Below are positions 43,031-54,252 of a stretch of DNA of 64,000 nt, piece after piece. The DNA comes from Falciphora oryzae (taxonomy: Eukaryota > Ascomycota > Sordariomycetes > Magnaporthales > Magnaporthaceae), in the NCBI GenBank assembly GCA_000733355.1, contig JNVV01000002.1:325278-389277 (forward strand), in the 5' to 3' direction. The position numbers and the translations under genes are program-made. Below the pieces are notes generated by a model, which had not been told where the DNA came from, made no database searches, and saw only the letters and a list, made by a program, of their open reading frames with translations. Position 1 is the stretch's first letter; the number at the start of each line of letters is the position of its first letter.

Positions 43031-46000
43031 TCACTTCTTGGTCTTGCTCTTCCGTGACTTCTTCTTTGTGTCCGGCGAGGGCTCGCCCTCGTCGGAAGAC
43101 GCCTTGTCCGAAGGGTCTTCCGAGTCCGATCCCGATTTATCGCTCGCGGACCCGCTGGAGCGTTCGGACCCGGAATCTTCACCCTCAGAGTCTTCCTCCT
43201 CATCCTCGGAATCTTCGTCAGATGAGTTCTCCACGCGCTTCTTCTTGGACTTGGACTTGGACGACCTGGATTTCCCCTTGTCTCGGTCGTTTCTCTTTGA
43301 CGAGCTGCTCTTCCCCTTGCTCGAAGACCCGTGCCTCCGCGACGTCGAGCCCGACTTCCTCTCCGCCTTCCTCCCTTTCTTGTCCGTTGGCTCGCTGTCG
43401 ATGCTGTCATCTCGCACCTCGTCAAGCCTTGCCCTGGAATCATCCGACCCGCGCACGCCCTTCAGGTATTTGTTGAACTCGTCGCTCGCCTTCCAGACCG
43501 TTTCGAAGTGCTTCTTCTGTATCAGCGGCCCCTGGTCTTGCTCCTCTCCCTCGGTCTCCTCGAAGGAGGCGAGCGCTACGGCCGTCTGGAACGCGTTTCT
43601 GATCTGCCGCCCGTTCCACCTGTTCTTGCCTTTTCCGTTGTCCCAGTGATGGCGGGCAAACTTCATGATCTCTTTTCTGTTGAATCGGACCTTGAGTTCT
43701 TCTGTCGCGTTGCGCTCTTGGAGGAGATCCAAGTTCATCTCCCAGACCTTCAGCGTCTGCTCCTTGTTTAGTTTCGGAAAGTAGAGCGCGCAATGGATGC
43801 GAGAGCTGACGGCCTCGTCGAAGGAGCCAACACGATTTGTCGTCAAAATCAGGATTCCGCTGTAGTACTCGAGCACTCGCAAAAAGACTGTTTGACACGG
43901 GGTTAGCCTCTCTGGGAAGACAAGGGGCGAACGGCCAAGTGCCAAGTTGACTTACCTGACACCAGGGAATTCTGTCTGATGTCGCCCCTTTGGCGTGAGC
44001 TGAGGAACACGTCGGCCTCATCCAGCAGGAGCACGCAAGACCACTTCCTTGCGAGCTCGAAAAACTTCTCGAGGTTGTTCTCCACCTCTTGGGCCGAGCT
44101 GCTTCCAAGGTCGCCGCAAGTGATGGGAAAGAGCGGTCTGTTGGCGTTGGCAGCGACGCATTCTGCTGTTGAAGTCTTCCCAACGCCCGGGGCGCCGTGG
44201 AGGAGCATTATCAGAGCCTTCCCTTTGCCTCTGACTACGTCAAACTGCCGCATTTTGGGCTGGGACAGGGCGCCGTTCCTTCCCTTGTCTTCGCCTCGTC
44301 GGATGGTGCGAGCATGTGTCTTGACCAGTGCTCGCACAATATCCTTGTGGCCATCGGGAAGGACGAGCTTATCGAACCCATCTTCTCCTCCTTCCTTGAT
44401 TTGCGGTATATCCTTTATAAGATCAACCTTTAGAATGACTAGGCGGAACTAGCTGTCAGCGTCTGTGTTTTTTAATGCCACTCCCCACAATTGTATCCCA
44501 AGAAGGGGATGTCCCGGTTTCGTGATGAGGAAGTCCACAACGGATAACATCAGAATAATAGTGTGAGGAGAGTTTACTGACGCCATTTCCGCTGGAGGAG
44601 CACATAGCCCCAGATCTCGTCAGGAAGGAGGTGAGATAAACCCGAATGGGGTCCGGGGATGTCGAACCAGCGTGTGTTGAGAAGGTCCGAGCTTATGTAG
44701 GAGTACCATTCGATCCTCATCATTAAGTCGTCATCGAAGGTCTCCCCAAACTCGTTTTCTGTCCCTTCCTCGACTTGCCAGTCCGCCGAACTGTAGTGGC
44801 CGAATACAGGACGCGCGTGCTGCGCATTTCTGTACGCGGATTTGACATCAATTATGACGTCGCTATCAATCTTGATAGAAGTTAGCATAATGAATTGGAG
44901 AGCGAACGTAAGGCCCATGTTTGCTTTACACACCTCTTCCTCTTCCGCTCGTGATTCTTGCACCGCGAACTGCCGCCAGACGGTCAGCCCACGATACCGT
45001 CGATGGTTGACCCCGCCTAGTTGGTTGTATTTGACCCCGCGCTCAATCAAACGGTCCTTCACCTCAGCCGGATGGTATGACAAGGGTGCTATTTCGAGAC
45101 ACCGACGATCCGAGGCCCTGACCTCCCGGCGCCCATCATATGAAGGTTGCCACAGGGTTTCTGTAACGGAGCCGGTCCTCTCTCCGTCGTAATCGTAGTA
45201 GTGACAGATGAGACGAAGGTCTGACACTTTCCAGCGCTTGCGCGCCTCGCCTGCCGCATTGTCCGTGCGGCTGATGTAGGTTCTTGTGCCGCCCGTAACC
45301 TGGATCACACGATATGCTTGGTGTGATTCAGCCCTGCTGTTGTAATCCACAACGTCCTGGCCTGGTCGGAAAAGATAACCTGTTTGTCGTCAGGGGCCTG
45401 ACATCAGTCATCTCGTTCCACTTGTGCTCCCCCATGTCTCACGTTGTTTGAGTAGAGGCCAAACGTAGAAATATGCGTTAATGTGTGTGAACACTCACTC
45501 AAGTAGAGAAATGGAAGCTTAAGGCCGGCAACTGGTCCCTCTTGCATTTTCCAGTAGGTCTCGACAAGGTCTAGAAGGTCGTGGTCCAGGAGGTATATCA
45601 GAGATCGTAGGCCTTCGACCCTAGTCCGTAGATGCCGGATGTCGGTCTCCGCATATTTAGGATGGTTTAGTTCAGAGTCAGAGAGTTGAAGCTCCTCGGG
45701 CTCATACCCTTTGGCATAATCCATCATATCCGGATGGAGTGATGGGTCTGTGGTCATGATTGCCGCGTTATCGGGTTCATCTTTTAATCTTCTAGCTAAG
45801 ACTTCCTCCGTATACTGTAAATATGATCGGATCTTCTTCTCGTGAGGGATAATGGACCGGAACGGTGCTGTGTGATTCGTATTGATGTTTCGAATCCCCT
45901 TGGCGAAGACGATTCTGGATAACGCCAAGCGTAGAGGGTGGCTCATGATCCGGAGGCGGATGGGCAGAAATGATTCCATTTCTGCAGTGTCCTCAGGGTC

Positions 46001-46690
46001 GTAGTTATCGTCTGTGACTTCGCTAGAGTCATCAACATCGCTTGTGACTTCGTCAGTGCCATCGACATCGTTTTTGACTTTGTCAGGGTCGCGTGACCCC
46101 GCATCCGGATTCTCGTCCTCGGAGCTGTTGGTCTCTTCGTTGGAGGGGCTCTTTCCGACCAACTGATTCCCAGGTAGGATTCCCGATGTGGAGACCACTA
46201 TATGGAAGCCTCTCGCCCGTATCACGGCTGGGGTAAAGTACTCGTCGTTCACGTAGATGATGCCGGCGACTATTTTGTTGGGCGTACTCTCAATGAACTC
46301 ACGTGAAGCTCGTTGATATCTCTCTGCCGGTGTATAATCCGACCTCGACGAGTCCGAATCATCGTCACTGCTTTCCGTCGCCTCTTCGGAGAGAATATCT
46401 TCGTGGCCGCCTTGTTTTCTGTCAGACTCCGCATGTCCGATGGGAGCCTGCGACAATCCTGGGGCCACAATAGGTAGGTCCATCGTGGCCTGTGTCTCTG
46501 GTGCTCCAGGTGCCTCAGGAGTGAGGAGGGGTGCCTCAGACTGCTCTCCGGACGGTTGATTCTGTTCTGCCGCTGAATTTGTGCTTTCTGGCCCTGTTGG
46601 CTGATTTGTGCTGTCACCAAGGACCGCTGTTGTTGTTGATTCCATTGAAGCCGCTTGGGGCTCCCCGGGCGTGGAATGTTGCAGAGACAT
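43031..46690 (-). CDS. AAA ATPase with DUF7025-like domain and charged tails
   Basis: Five exons (46690-45499, 45379-44934, 44870-44582, 44438-43956, 43887-43031) give 1088 residues. The total is a multiple of three and every join restores family-like sequence. Acidic, disordered N-terminus (1-300). Then SYLFRPGQDVVDY...YRVIQVTGG (from about 397), a DUF7025-like region usual in fungal AAA proteins. ATPase core: GAPGVGKT (724-731, Walker A), LLLDEADVFL (Asp782-Glu783, Walker B), sensor-1 ILILTTNRV, and SSRIH with the likely arginine finger. The last 130 residues are Lys/Ser/Asp/Glu-rich. Intron 44871-44933 is 63 bp, a multiple of three and stop-free. Start ATG 46690 is chosen because the in-frame codon upstream is TTG. 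The substrate is unknown; the family is often found near fungal incompatibility-type genes. Confidence 0.85.
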
Positions 46691-47202
46691 CGCACCCAAG
46701 TCGACGTCTCCCAAACATATCGAACAGGTCTTCGACTCGGAAAAGAGGGTGAGGGGCGCTGTCCGATGCTTTAACTACTTCTTCGTGTCTTGATGTATGG
46801 CGCAGCCTTGCCCCTCTTTTGTCGCTTGCGCCGGTGTCCCCTCTTGCGTCAATCGATTCTCAATGAGGCTAAACCGGGCCTTGAGATAAAGACCGAGTGA
46901 ATCGGTTGGTTCTGGGCGAATTCCTCGGGTTTATTTCGCTGCGGTCAGCATCGCATTGTGTTGCATTGCAGCACACGTCCTGTTTCTATTGGATAAGTCA
47001 ACCGTTTAGGTGGTGTGATGAGGGGCTGCGCCATTTATTAGGCCCCATACGGAGGTAAGGCTCTCAAGGCAGCCGCGATGCCTGCCTGTAGGCGTCCTCG
47101 TGAATGTTGATCCCGCACCTCTTGCCTTGCGACCTCCGGTCGTCAGGAGAGTGAATAACCTGTCAACTATCCAGATTAAGCGTCAATCCAGTTTCTTGAC
47201 CC
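46691..47202. other. divergent promoter between AAA ATPase and DUF7708 protein genes
   Basis: About 510 bp separate the two ATGs (46690 minus, 47203 plus). It probably carries both promoters, so the two genes may be co-regulated. No palindromic operator was recognised. Confidence 0.45.
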
Positions 47203-49789
47203 ATGGCTTCTTCGCCGCTCTATCCGGAGGCGCAGGGAGACCTGACCTCCTTGGTCAGGGAAGGGGAGCGGGCCAAAGAATATTCCGTCCACCTGGCGCA
47301 TAGATATATCAACAGTCCGCAAACAGATCTGAGCGAAATCATCCCCAGGTCTGCAAAGGTGCCTCAATCGGAGCTTGCTGTCATTCCCACTGAGGCCGGG
47401 TCGCAAGATGTGGTTGGTGAAACGGCAAGATCGCAACAGAGATCAGGTGAAGAAAACGGAAAGGCCTTGTAAGTCACCGTCGTCAATCGAAATCGGTGGA
47501 GTAAATCCTGCCTGTTCACCTATATACAGGCTCCTTGAAGTGGCCGAAACGTTGGCCAGTTATGGCCGGCCGGGTTGTTAGCCGGTTGCGATGAGCCAGG
47601 CATTTTCGAGTGACGGCGGCTAAAGCCGTTTTTCGTTCTTCATCGGCCGGTCCTATCACGTTGAATGTTGGTCCTTGGCTAGGCGTACTGGCATCATCTT
47701 CCTCATAACTAACCTTTGTGTCGCCTATAAAGAACAGCTCGTCGGGCACCTGAGCAGAATGATGTACAAGAGGAAGAGGAAAGGTTCATAGCCTTTTTGA
47801 AGGACTACGAACGAGACGCCAAGGAAAAGTACAAGACCGGAATCGATCTTGACGGCAAACATACCATTCAAGAGCTCTTAGACGTCGTCGAGAGCGCTGT
47901 CGATAAATACCAGAACGCAGACACGAAGGGCCTGTGGGGAAAGGTGCGGCTCGCGTTCAGAAAACTTGGGGGCAGTGGTGATGTGGTTACAGGCTGGCTA
48001 GGGCTGCTGCCATCCGAGACCGAGTACCTCTCCGTCATCTGCGGTGGCCTGAAGTTGATCATCAAAGTGAGCAAGATGGGGACCCCGATCGCGACCAATT
48101 GGATGTTAAAGGCGCAGGAAACTTACCAAACAAAAGGCAGCGAGTCGAATGAAGAGCATCGCCGACAAGGTCCTGGAGGCACTCTGCGATCTTCCTGCCC
48201 TCCTCAGCAGCACGAAACGAGTGCTGCAGTGCTTCCCAGGACTTCGAGCGCATAGCGACGCTCTCTACAAGTCGATCCTCGTTGCCCTTGGGCATATGCT
48301 TGCGTACCTTGGCCGCAGATCCGGTATCAAGAGGCTGCTCAAGGTTGTCTTTCAACAAACCAGTTTCGAGGAGGGCCTGCTGGCAAAGATCAACGATATA
48401 AGAAAGCAGCGGGACGCCTTCAACAGCGAGGCCGATATATGCCAGAACGAAATGGTAAAGCGAGTGGAAGATGCGACAGACGCCGCCGCCAAAAATGGCG
48501 AGCAACTTTCCCAGGAGGTGAAAACGATGATAGGAATGATGGGCGTATGTATGCGCGAGCAGCAGCGGGTCAAAGAGCAAAACGATGCTATCATCTTGGC
48601 CGGTTCGGAGATGCTGCGGCGACAAGACAGTATGCAGCGGCGGCTTGTAAACCAGGAGAGTCTTCTGGGGGAGTTGGTGGCTCTCTTCCAAGCGAACCCG
48701 CAAGGGGTCAAGGCCGGGGTGGAAGCGCGTCAGTTTCATGTTCCCCAGTTCCTAAAGCATACCCCCAAACTAACGAGCCATTTGAAGAAAAACCGCTATC
48801 AAATTACGAGGGGCCGGTTGAAATGCGTTCGGGGAAGCAGAAGGCAGAAGGCACTTCATCTGCATTAGCAGATGCGCATCGCCTCAGTGGGTGTCCATTC
48901 GTCTCTTTGGCATCAACCCGAGACTGGCCTTGCTAACAGGCTCAAACCACTGCATATAGTCAAGGACGCAAAACGAAGGCGGGACTGGCTGCTGGGCCAG
49001 CTCGACTATGACGAGGATGCCCCTAGAGAGGACCTTGAGTCGAACTTACGGCTAGTCGCCCGCATCCCAGCGGACGAGCAGGACCGCTGCCTGTTCATCA
49101 TCAAGGCCGAGCCGCTAGCCGCGTGGATCAAGTCGGAAGAATCGACGGCGCTCGTCATCCACGGCAGGTCGAAGCATATGGAGCGCCAGCGGGCGGGCGT
49201 CTCCTTCGTCTGCGCGCGGCTTCTCTGGTCCATCGACCAGCTGCAGGCGCCCACGCTGTTGCCGCTGCACTTTTTCTGCGCGCAGCACTCGGACGAGGGA
49301 CCCGCCGACGTCGTCAACAGCCTCCTCGCTCAGCTGCTGGGGCGCTGCGACGAGAACATAGACGTCGCCGAGGCCAAGGACCTGGGCAAGTTCCGCAGTG
49401 ACAGGCTCGGGTCCGTGTTCAAGCGCTTCAAGACGGTGCTGGACCTGCTCCCGGACTCAGTGACGGTCTTCTGCGTGATTGATTCGATCTCCCTCTTCGC
49501 GGCGGACAGGGACACGGCCAGCGACGCCGAGGAGCTCATCAGGAGGCTGCTCAAGCTCGCTCAGAAGAGGTCCAAGGAGAAGTGCATCTTCAAGGTGCTG
49601 CTGACGGCTCCGAAGCGGCTGACCTCGGCTAGTTTGGAGGATGCAGATGTCGAGGAGATCTCGCTGCCAGTCTCCCTTCCTAGGACGGGGGGCCTCACTA
49701 TGCAGAAGCTGAAGTTCGGGCTGGAAGACACAATCGAGGAATTGGCGAGTTCCAACTCTGAGGAGGAAAGTTCGTCGGACGAGGAATGA
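47203..49789 (+). CDS. DUF7708-like protein with degenerate NACHT/STAND domain (exon model tentative)
   Basis: Exons in my model: 47203-47468, 47733-48066, 48155 to about 48739, 48841-48886, 48960-49789, about 686 residues. The first intron (264 bp) has GTAAGT and a CATAACTAACC branch. The last (GTGGGT, TTGCTAAC, ATATAG) is convincing. The two middle junctions are uncertain and a frameshift near 48700-48760 is possible. The region around residues 108-300 (FLKDYERDAKEKY, LICGGLKLII-type, RKQRDAFNSEADICQNEM) resembles the fungal DUF7708 domain that often precedes NACHT. The C-terminal part (ALVIHGRS, FVCARLLWS, LLPLHFFCAQH, VTVFCVIDSISLF, FKVLLTAPKRL) follows the layout of a nephrocystin-3/NACHT NTPase, but the GxxxxGK(S/T) P-loop is absent. 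It ends in an acidic Ser-rich tail. Probably a nucleotide-binding-dead STAND relative. Confidence 0.65.
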
Positions 49790-50142
49790 TTCTAGGCCCT
49801 TGGGCCCTGATTATCCAGTTTTCGCGTCGGGCCTTTTAGCGTGCTATGATTTAGGGTAGATCCGCCCAGAGATCTCGTTTTCCACTAGAAACGCCATCAA
49901 CGTGCCTTCGATCTGAGTCTCTGATCTCCCAAGATCTGTGTATGACGTCGCCATTCTTCGGCATCATGAAATACGTCTACGTTTATAAAGACCAGCCACC
50001 GACCTACCCATCTAAATGTTGCCTTTACAAAGACCCGGCCATGCGGACTAAAAGAGGGATCTGTTACTCTCTCAAGGACTCGGTTATGTGAAGGGAGACA
50101 CCGATCATTATACTAGAGACACATAAAAACCAACAACCCAAC
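49790..50142. other. spacer, no gene
   Basis: About 350 bp between two plus-strand genes. It should contain the terminator of the STAND-like gene and the promoter of the dehydrogenase. Nothing else recognised. Confidence 0.4.
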
Positions 50143-50979
50143 ATGTCCAAACCATGGGCCCTTGCCGTTCCCTCATCCAGGGGCATCGGGCACCACCTAA
50201 CCCGCGCCCTCCTCAAGCGCACCAACCTACCCATCCTCGCAACCTGCCGCCAAGACCCCGAGGGCACTAAGACCGCCCTCCTCCGCGACCTCACGCCTCC
50301 ATCCTCATCCTCATCCCCGCCTCTCTCCGACAGGCTGCACATGGTCCGTGTAGACGTGACAGACGAGCCCAGCATCCGCGCCGCCGCAAAGGACGTTGCA
50401 ACCACCCTATTCCCGCGTGAAACCCACCACCTGCATCTAGCCTTCGCCCTCCCCGGCATCCCGCGCGTCGACAAGTCCGCCGAGGGCATCGACGCCTCCG
50501 CGGCGCTCGAGTCGTTCCGCATCAACACGCTCGGGCCCATGCTGCTCATGAAGCACTTTGTGCCCTTCCCGCCGCGCGCGTCCACCTCCACCACTCCCAC
50601 CTCCACACAGCCACTTTTACCGCCCCACGCAGTCTGGGCCAACATGACGGCCCGCGTCGGCTCCGTCGGCGACAACAGGCAGGGCGGCTGGTACACGTAC
50701 CGCGCCTCCAAGGCCGCCGTCAACAGCCTGACGCGCACCCTCGACCGGCAGCCGCAGGCTCGGACCGCGTCGGGGGACCTGCCCGCCCTCGCCCTCGCCT
50801 ACCACCCGGGCACCATCAGGACCGACTTCTCCAGGGACTACTGGGAGGGGTCCGAGAAGCGCGGCCAGCTGCTGGGACCCGAGTTCGCGGCCGAGAGGAT
50901 GCTGGACGTCATCCTGGGGCTGAAGATGGAGAAGAGGGGCAGGCTCTGGGACTGGGAGGGGAACGAGATACCACCTTAA
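50143..50979 (+). CDS. short-chain dehydrogenase/reductase (C-factor-like)
   Basis: Single exon, 278 residues, normal SDR length. Rossmann N-terminus WALAVPSSRGIGHHL (the usual TGxxxGIG is altered to PSSRGIG, keeping Gly14 and Gly16), Asp in VRVDVTDE for the adenine pocket, an altered NNAG-type strand (LAFALPGIPR), and the catalytic Tyr186-x3-Lys190 in YRASKAAVNSL. The serine position lies in MTARVGSVGDN. The closest type is the CsgA/C-factor group of uncharacterised oxidoreductases. NAD(P)-dependent reduction of a carbonyl is the general reaction. Substrate unknown, location probably cytosolic. ATG 50143 is preceded by AACCCAAC, an acceptable context. Confidence 0.88.
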   Translation: MSKPWALAVPSSRGIGHHLTRALLKRTNLPILATCRQDPEGTKTALLRDLTPPSSSSSPPLSDRLHMVRVDVTDEPSIRAAAKDVATTLFPRETHHLHLAFALPGIPRVDKSAEGIDASAALESFRINTLGPMLLMKHFVPFPPRASTSTTPTSTQPLLPPHAVWANMTARVGSVGDNRQGGWYTYRASKAAVNSLTRTLDRQPQARTASGDLPALALAYHPGTIRTDFSRDYWEGSEKRGQLLGPEFAAERMLDVILGLKMEKRGRLWDWEGNEIPP

Positions 50980-51192
50980 TTAGTCTCCACGGGGGCAGGG
51001 CCATCGGGCGTGGCTAGGGTAGCAAAGTGTGCACCTATATTGTGTAAAATTAAGGTTGTTGTACATCCCGTCCGCTGCGCCAAAAAGCTCGCTCGCAACT
51101 CGAGAGAAATAAGGCAGCTCCTTGCAATTCTATATGTTGGCGCTCCCACCTTCAAACAAATACTCGCACCACCTTCCAAGGTCAGTCGGTCA

Positions 51193-52540
51193 TTATAAGG
51201 CAACGTCCTGGAAGGACGCTCCGTCTCCAGGGGTTGTGGCTTTTGAGCCCTCTGGGCCGTCTTCGTCAAACGGCCTCGTCGGTGCTAGCGCGGTCGGGCG
51301 GAACGGTATGTCCTTTTCCTCGGCCCGGGACTTCTGCTCCTCCTGCGCGGCTGTTTTTGCGTTCGAATCCTCCCTCCTGTCGTCGGAGTCTTCTGACGAC
51401 ACAGAATCCCGACCTCCAGTCTCCTTCCTTCGTGCGGCGGCCTCGTCATCGTCCTTCTGCGGGCTGACCTGCTGGTACTTGTTCTCCTCGCTGCTCTCCC
51501 CAGCACCAGATGCGGCCCCGGCGCCAGCCGCAGCAGCACCCGCGCCAGCCCCGGCCGGCGGCGCAGGCAGCTCCTTCTGCGAGGCGGACGACGGCGACTC
51601 AGCTGCTCCCATGGAGCCGGGGCCGGGCCGCATGGCGTCGAGGTAGAACTTTGTGACACCGAGGATGCGGCCGTTCTTCTCACAGGCCTCGACCCACTCG
51701 GGGCGGACGACGGGGATGTTCATCTCGACGGCCTTCTCCCACTGCATGCCGCGGCCCTCGGTGGTGACAAAGTGGGTAGTGTCGATGCGCACGCCGTCAA
51801 CCATGCGCGCGCCGACGCGGTCGACGGCCTTGGCAAGGTTCTCGCGCATGACGGCGGGCATGATGCCGGTGGTGATGGTGACGCCCGACAGGTCCGTCAT
51901 CTTGTGGGTGCGCACCGTGACCTTTTCGCTCGCGAGCGTGCCGGCGGTGGTGCGCAGGACCAGGTGGAAGGTGTACTCGGTGTCGACGGCGAGGCCCGAG
52001 ATCTTTGTGCTGTGCATGCTGAGCGGGCGCGGGATGTTGCCGGCCTTCTGGCCGTTGCGGTACAGGGCGAGCCCGATCAGGTCGGCGGTCGCGAGCTGGA
52101 CCGGGTCCCACTCGAGCACGACGCTCGTCTGGGTCGCGTTGCGGCATCGCAGGACGGGCTGGGCCGGCTCGCTGGCGCCGAAGGCGTTGTAGATCTGGTC
52201 CTGCAGCGCGCGGAAGAGCGACTCGGCCTTGGCCTCGGACGCCGTGTTGCGCGACACCGTGATGTCTACTATCGAGCCAGACTCGATGTCGGGCGGGAGG
52301 AGGATGGACGGGAACTCGATCTGAAGGCGGGGGGAGCGGCGTCGTATGGTCAGTGGGTGGCCTTGGCATATGATGGGGACTGGGACCCGAGTCCGCTGCT
52401 GTGGCCACGTTGGAGCCTGCTACAAGGCGCAGCATTCGCGATGTGGCTATAGAAGCTCTCGGGCTCACCAGGCGTTTGTCGGGTGTCAGGAGCACCGTGA
52501 CACCGGCGTCGACCTTGCCGACCGTCAACGAGACCAGCAT
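51193..52540 (-). CDS. CHS5: Chs5, exomer scaffold (FN3-BRCT)
   Basis: Core of the exomer coat that carries chitin synthase and other cargo from the trans-Golgi to the plasma membrane. Exons 52540-52469 and 52320-51193 (intron 148 bp, donor GTGAGC, acceptor TTCAG) give 399 residues. The first exon encodes MLVSLTVGKVDAGVTVLLTP, the Chs5 start, and the splice joins TPDKRL to IEFPSILLPPD. The fibronectin type III domain lies at about 78-163 (SVVLEWDPV, TEYTFHLVLRT), the BRCT domain at about 167-252 (GVTITTGI, THFVTTEG, IPVVRPEWVEAC). The C-terminal 140 residues are a disordered Ala/Gly then acidic tail, shorter than in yeast. A 12-bp tandem repeat lies about 540-630 bp upstream of the ATG. Confidence 0.94.
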
Positions 52541-53265
52541 GGTGACGTTGGTGTTTTACTGGACTGATGAGGCGTTTTGAGGGGGCAGAGACGTCGTGGG
52601 AATGCCGCGACCGGTCGCTTGCAGCGGGCGTCGGTGCAATTGGGTCTGTGGTCGGAGTACCCCTCCAGAGTCGAATGTTTGGTCGTGGCGCGCGCCCTGG
52701 TTCCAAAGCTGTTGCGGGCTTCGCTTCGTCTCTCTTTTCTGGCGGCGTTCGTTGTGGATTCTGTGATGCGCAAAGCAGCAAGTGGCCACAGCGCGGGCAT
52801 CGCTCGGGCTCTTCCAACGTTTATTATCCGGGTTAGGGTTTGGATCTCATCCTTTGGACCTTGAAAACCTCGCCGCGCGATCCAGGAAGCATGAGATCTT
52901 ACCAAAGCCATTTGGAACTGGTTATTTAATCCCCGGTTTGAATCCTCATTGTACACTGCCACTTTCCCCGAGTGAAAGTCTGCAGCCCGCATGTGTGAAC
53001 TGCAGACTCGGGTCACCCAGCAGTTGTCGGCAGCACCTTGGGATGCCAGAACTGCCACAACATATCCACGAAATTGGATCCAGGAAAGGACCCAGGAAAG
53101 GACCCAGGAAAGGACCCAGGAAAGGACCCAGGAAAGGACCCAGGAAAGGACCCAGGAAAGGAAACAGGAAAGATTTGGAGCAATAGGTGTCCGAATTAGC
53201 GTGGGCCGGAACTGCAGATTTGTGACTGTCTACCCAAATACATGAGATTCTCTCAAATTGCCTCT
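52541..53265. other. Chs5 upstream region containing a minisatellite
   Basis: About 725 bp between the Chs5 start (minus) and the stop of the next minus-strand gene. Apart from the tandem repeat at 53076-53171, no gene is supported. Frames of 60-177 codons here overlap in many phases. Confidence 0.45.
53076..53171. repeat. 12-bp tandem repeat, eight units
   Basis: Eight head-to-tail copies of GGACCCAGGAAA. Units 2 to 7 (53088-53159) are identical; the first (GGATCCAGGAAA) and last (GGAAACAGGAAA) differ by one and two bases. The unit length is a multiple of three, so all frames stay open across it. The identity of the inner units suggests recent expansion. Confidence 0.92.
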
Positions 53266-54252
53266 TCATGTGCGCCGACTGGACATGATCCGTCCCCATT
53301 CATCGTCTCCAGCATCCCGAAATGATGCGCTCCTCCCTCTTGAGTTTCTGTCGTGCGACGAGCCTCTGGCACCTTGTTGCATGTACGATCTACTGGCATC
53401 GCTGTTTTTAGATCTGCTGTCTCGAGGGCTGCTTTTCCTAGGAAGCTCGTCTCTAGTACCGGTTCCCGGGATATAGTTCTTTGGCCTGTTGGAACGGGGC
53501 CGGTCCTGGTCATCCGATACTCCAGGACGCTCTCCAGCACGGCAGCCCAGGCGCTCCTTCAGCTTCTCGACCAGCCTGACGAAATACGCCACCATCTTAT
53601 CCATAGGGAAGTTTGCGATCCGCATCGCCACGCAGCTGAGCTTCACCATGCCGTAGAGTTCGGCGGGATCGTTGCGGCGGGCGTACTGGGGCAGAGGAGC
53701 CGAGCGCGCGGCAAGCGAGGAGGGCTTGAGCTTCCTCCCCTGCCTGTCGTAGCCGTGCATCTGCAGTGCTTGCAAGAGTGCAACCCTGAGGCGGCGTTCC
53801 TGGGTCAAGCGCACGACAGCCTTGGTCCTGTTGTCCGACTCGCTGGTGGCCTCGGCCAGGATCCAGAGCGGGGTCGTGCGGCTCTTCTCGACGAACACAT
53901 CCAGCAGCTTGTCCACCAGGACGTGCCCCGGCCATTCCATAAAGTGCATGGACCTCTGCGGCACGCTGTGGTGCGTGGCGGCCCAGATCTTGAGGCTGGG
54001 CACCGGTTCCCACCGATCCCGTGGCGACGGCTGCACGTCGGCTCTTTTGAAGTTGCTGAGGAAGCCTAGCCCTCTGGCGAGCGCCTTTTCCTTGGGATCT
54101 GGGGGCTTGGCCGCTTTTTCCACAATCTGGTTGAATTTCCCGGCACCCTCATGGTTCCGCCAGGTGCTCAGGGGAGCCGAGAGCCGCTGCTGAAAGGAGA
54201 GAAAAGCAGGCCATGGCTTGAGGGTATTGCGCCGCAGCCCCGATGCGAGCAT
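53266..54252 (-). CDS. probable mitochondrial protein of unknown function
   Basis: Single exon, 328 residues from ATG 54252 (MLASGLRRNTLKPW); an in-frame TTG at 54276 is discounted. The N-terminal 40 residues are rich in Arg, Ser, Leu and lack acidic residues (LRRNTLKPWPAFLSFQQRLS), typical of a mitochondrial presequence. The middle is helical with HFMEWPGHVLVDKLLDVFV, RRLRVALLQALQMHGYDRQG and ELYGMVKLSCVAMRI. The C-terminal 90 residues are Arg/Ser/Asp-rich and disordered. No domain was recognised. The continuous frame and targeting-like start support a real gene, possibly a mitochondrial gene-expression factor, but that is a guess. Confidence 0.7.
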   Translation of the reverse strand: MLASGLRRNTLKPWPAFLSFQQRLSAPLSTWRNHEGAGKFNQIVEKAAKPPDPKEKALARGLGFLSNFKRADVQPSPRDRWEPVPSLKIWAATHHSVPQRSMHFMEWPGHVLVDKLLDVFVEKSRTTPLWILAEATSESDNRTKAVVRLTQERRLRVALLQALQMHGYDRQGRKLKPSSLAARSAPLPQYARRNDPAELYGMVKLSCVAMRIANFPMDKMVAYFVRLVEKLKERLGCRAGERPGVSDDQDRPRSNRPKNYIPGTGTRDELPRKSSPRDSRSKNSDASRSYMQQGARGSSHDRNSRGRSASFRDAGDDEWGRIMSSRRT

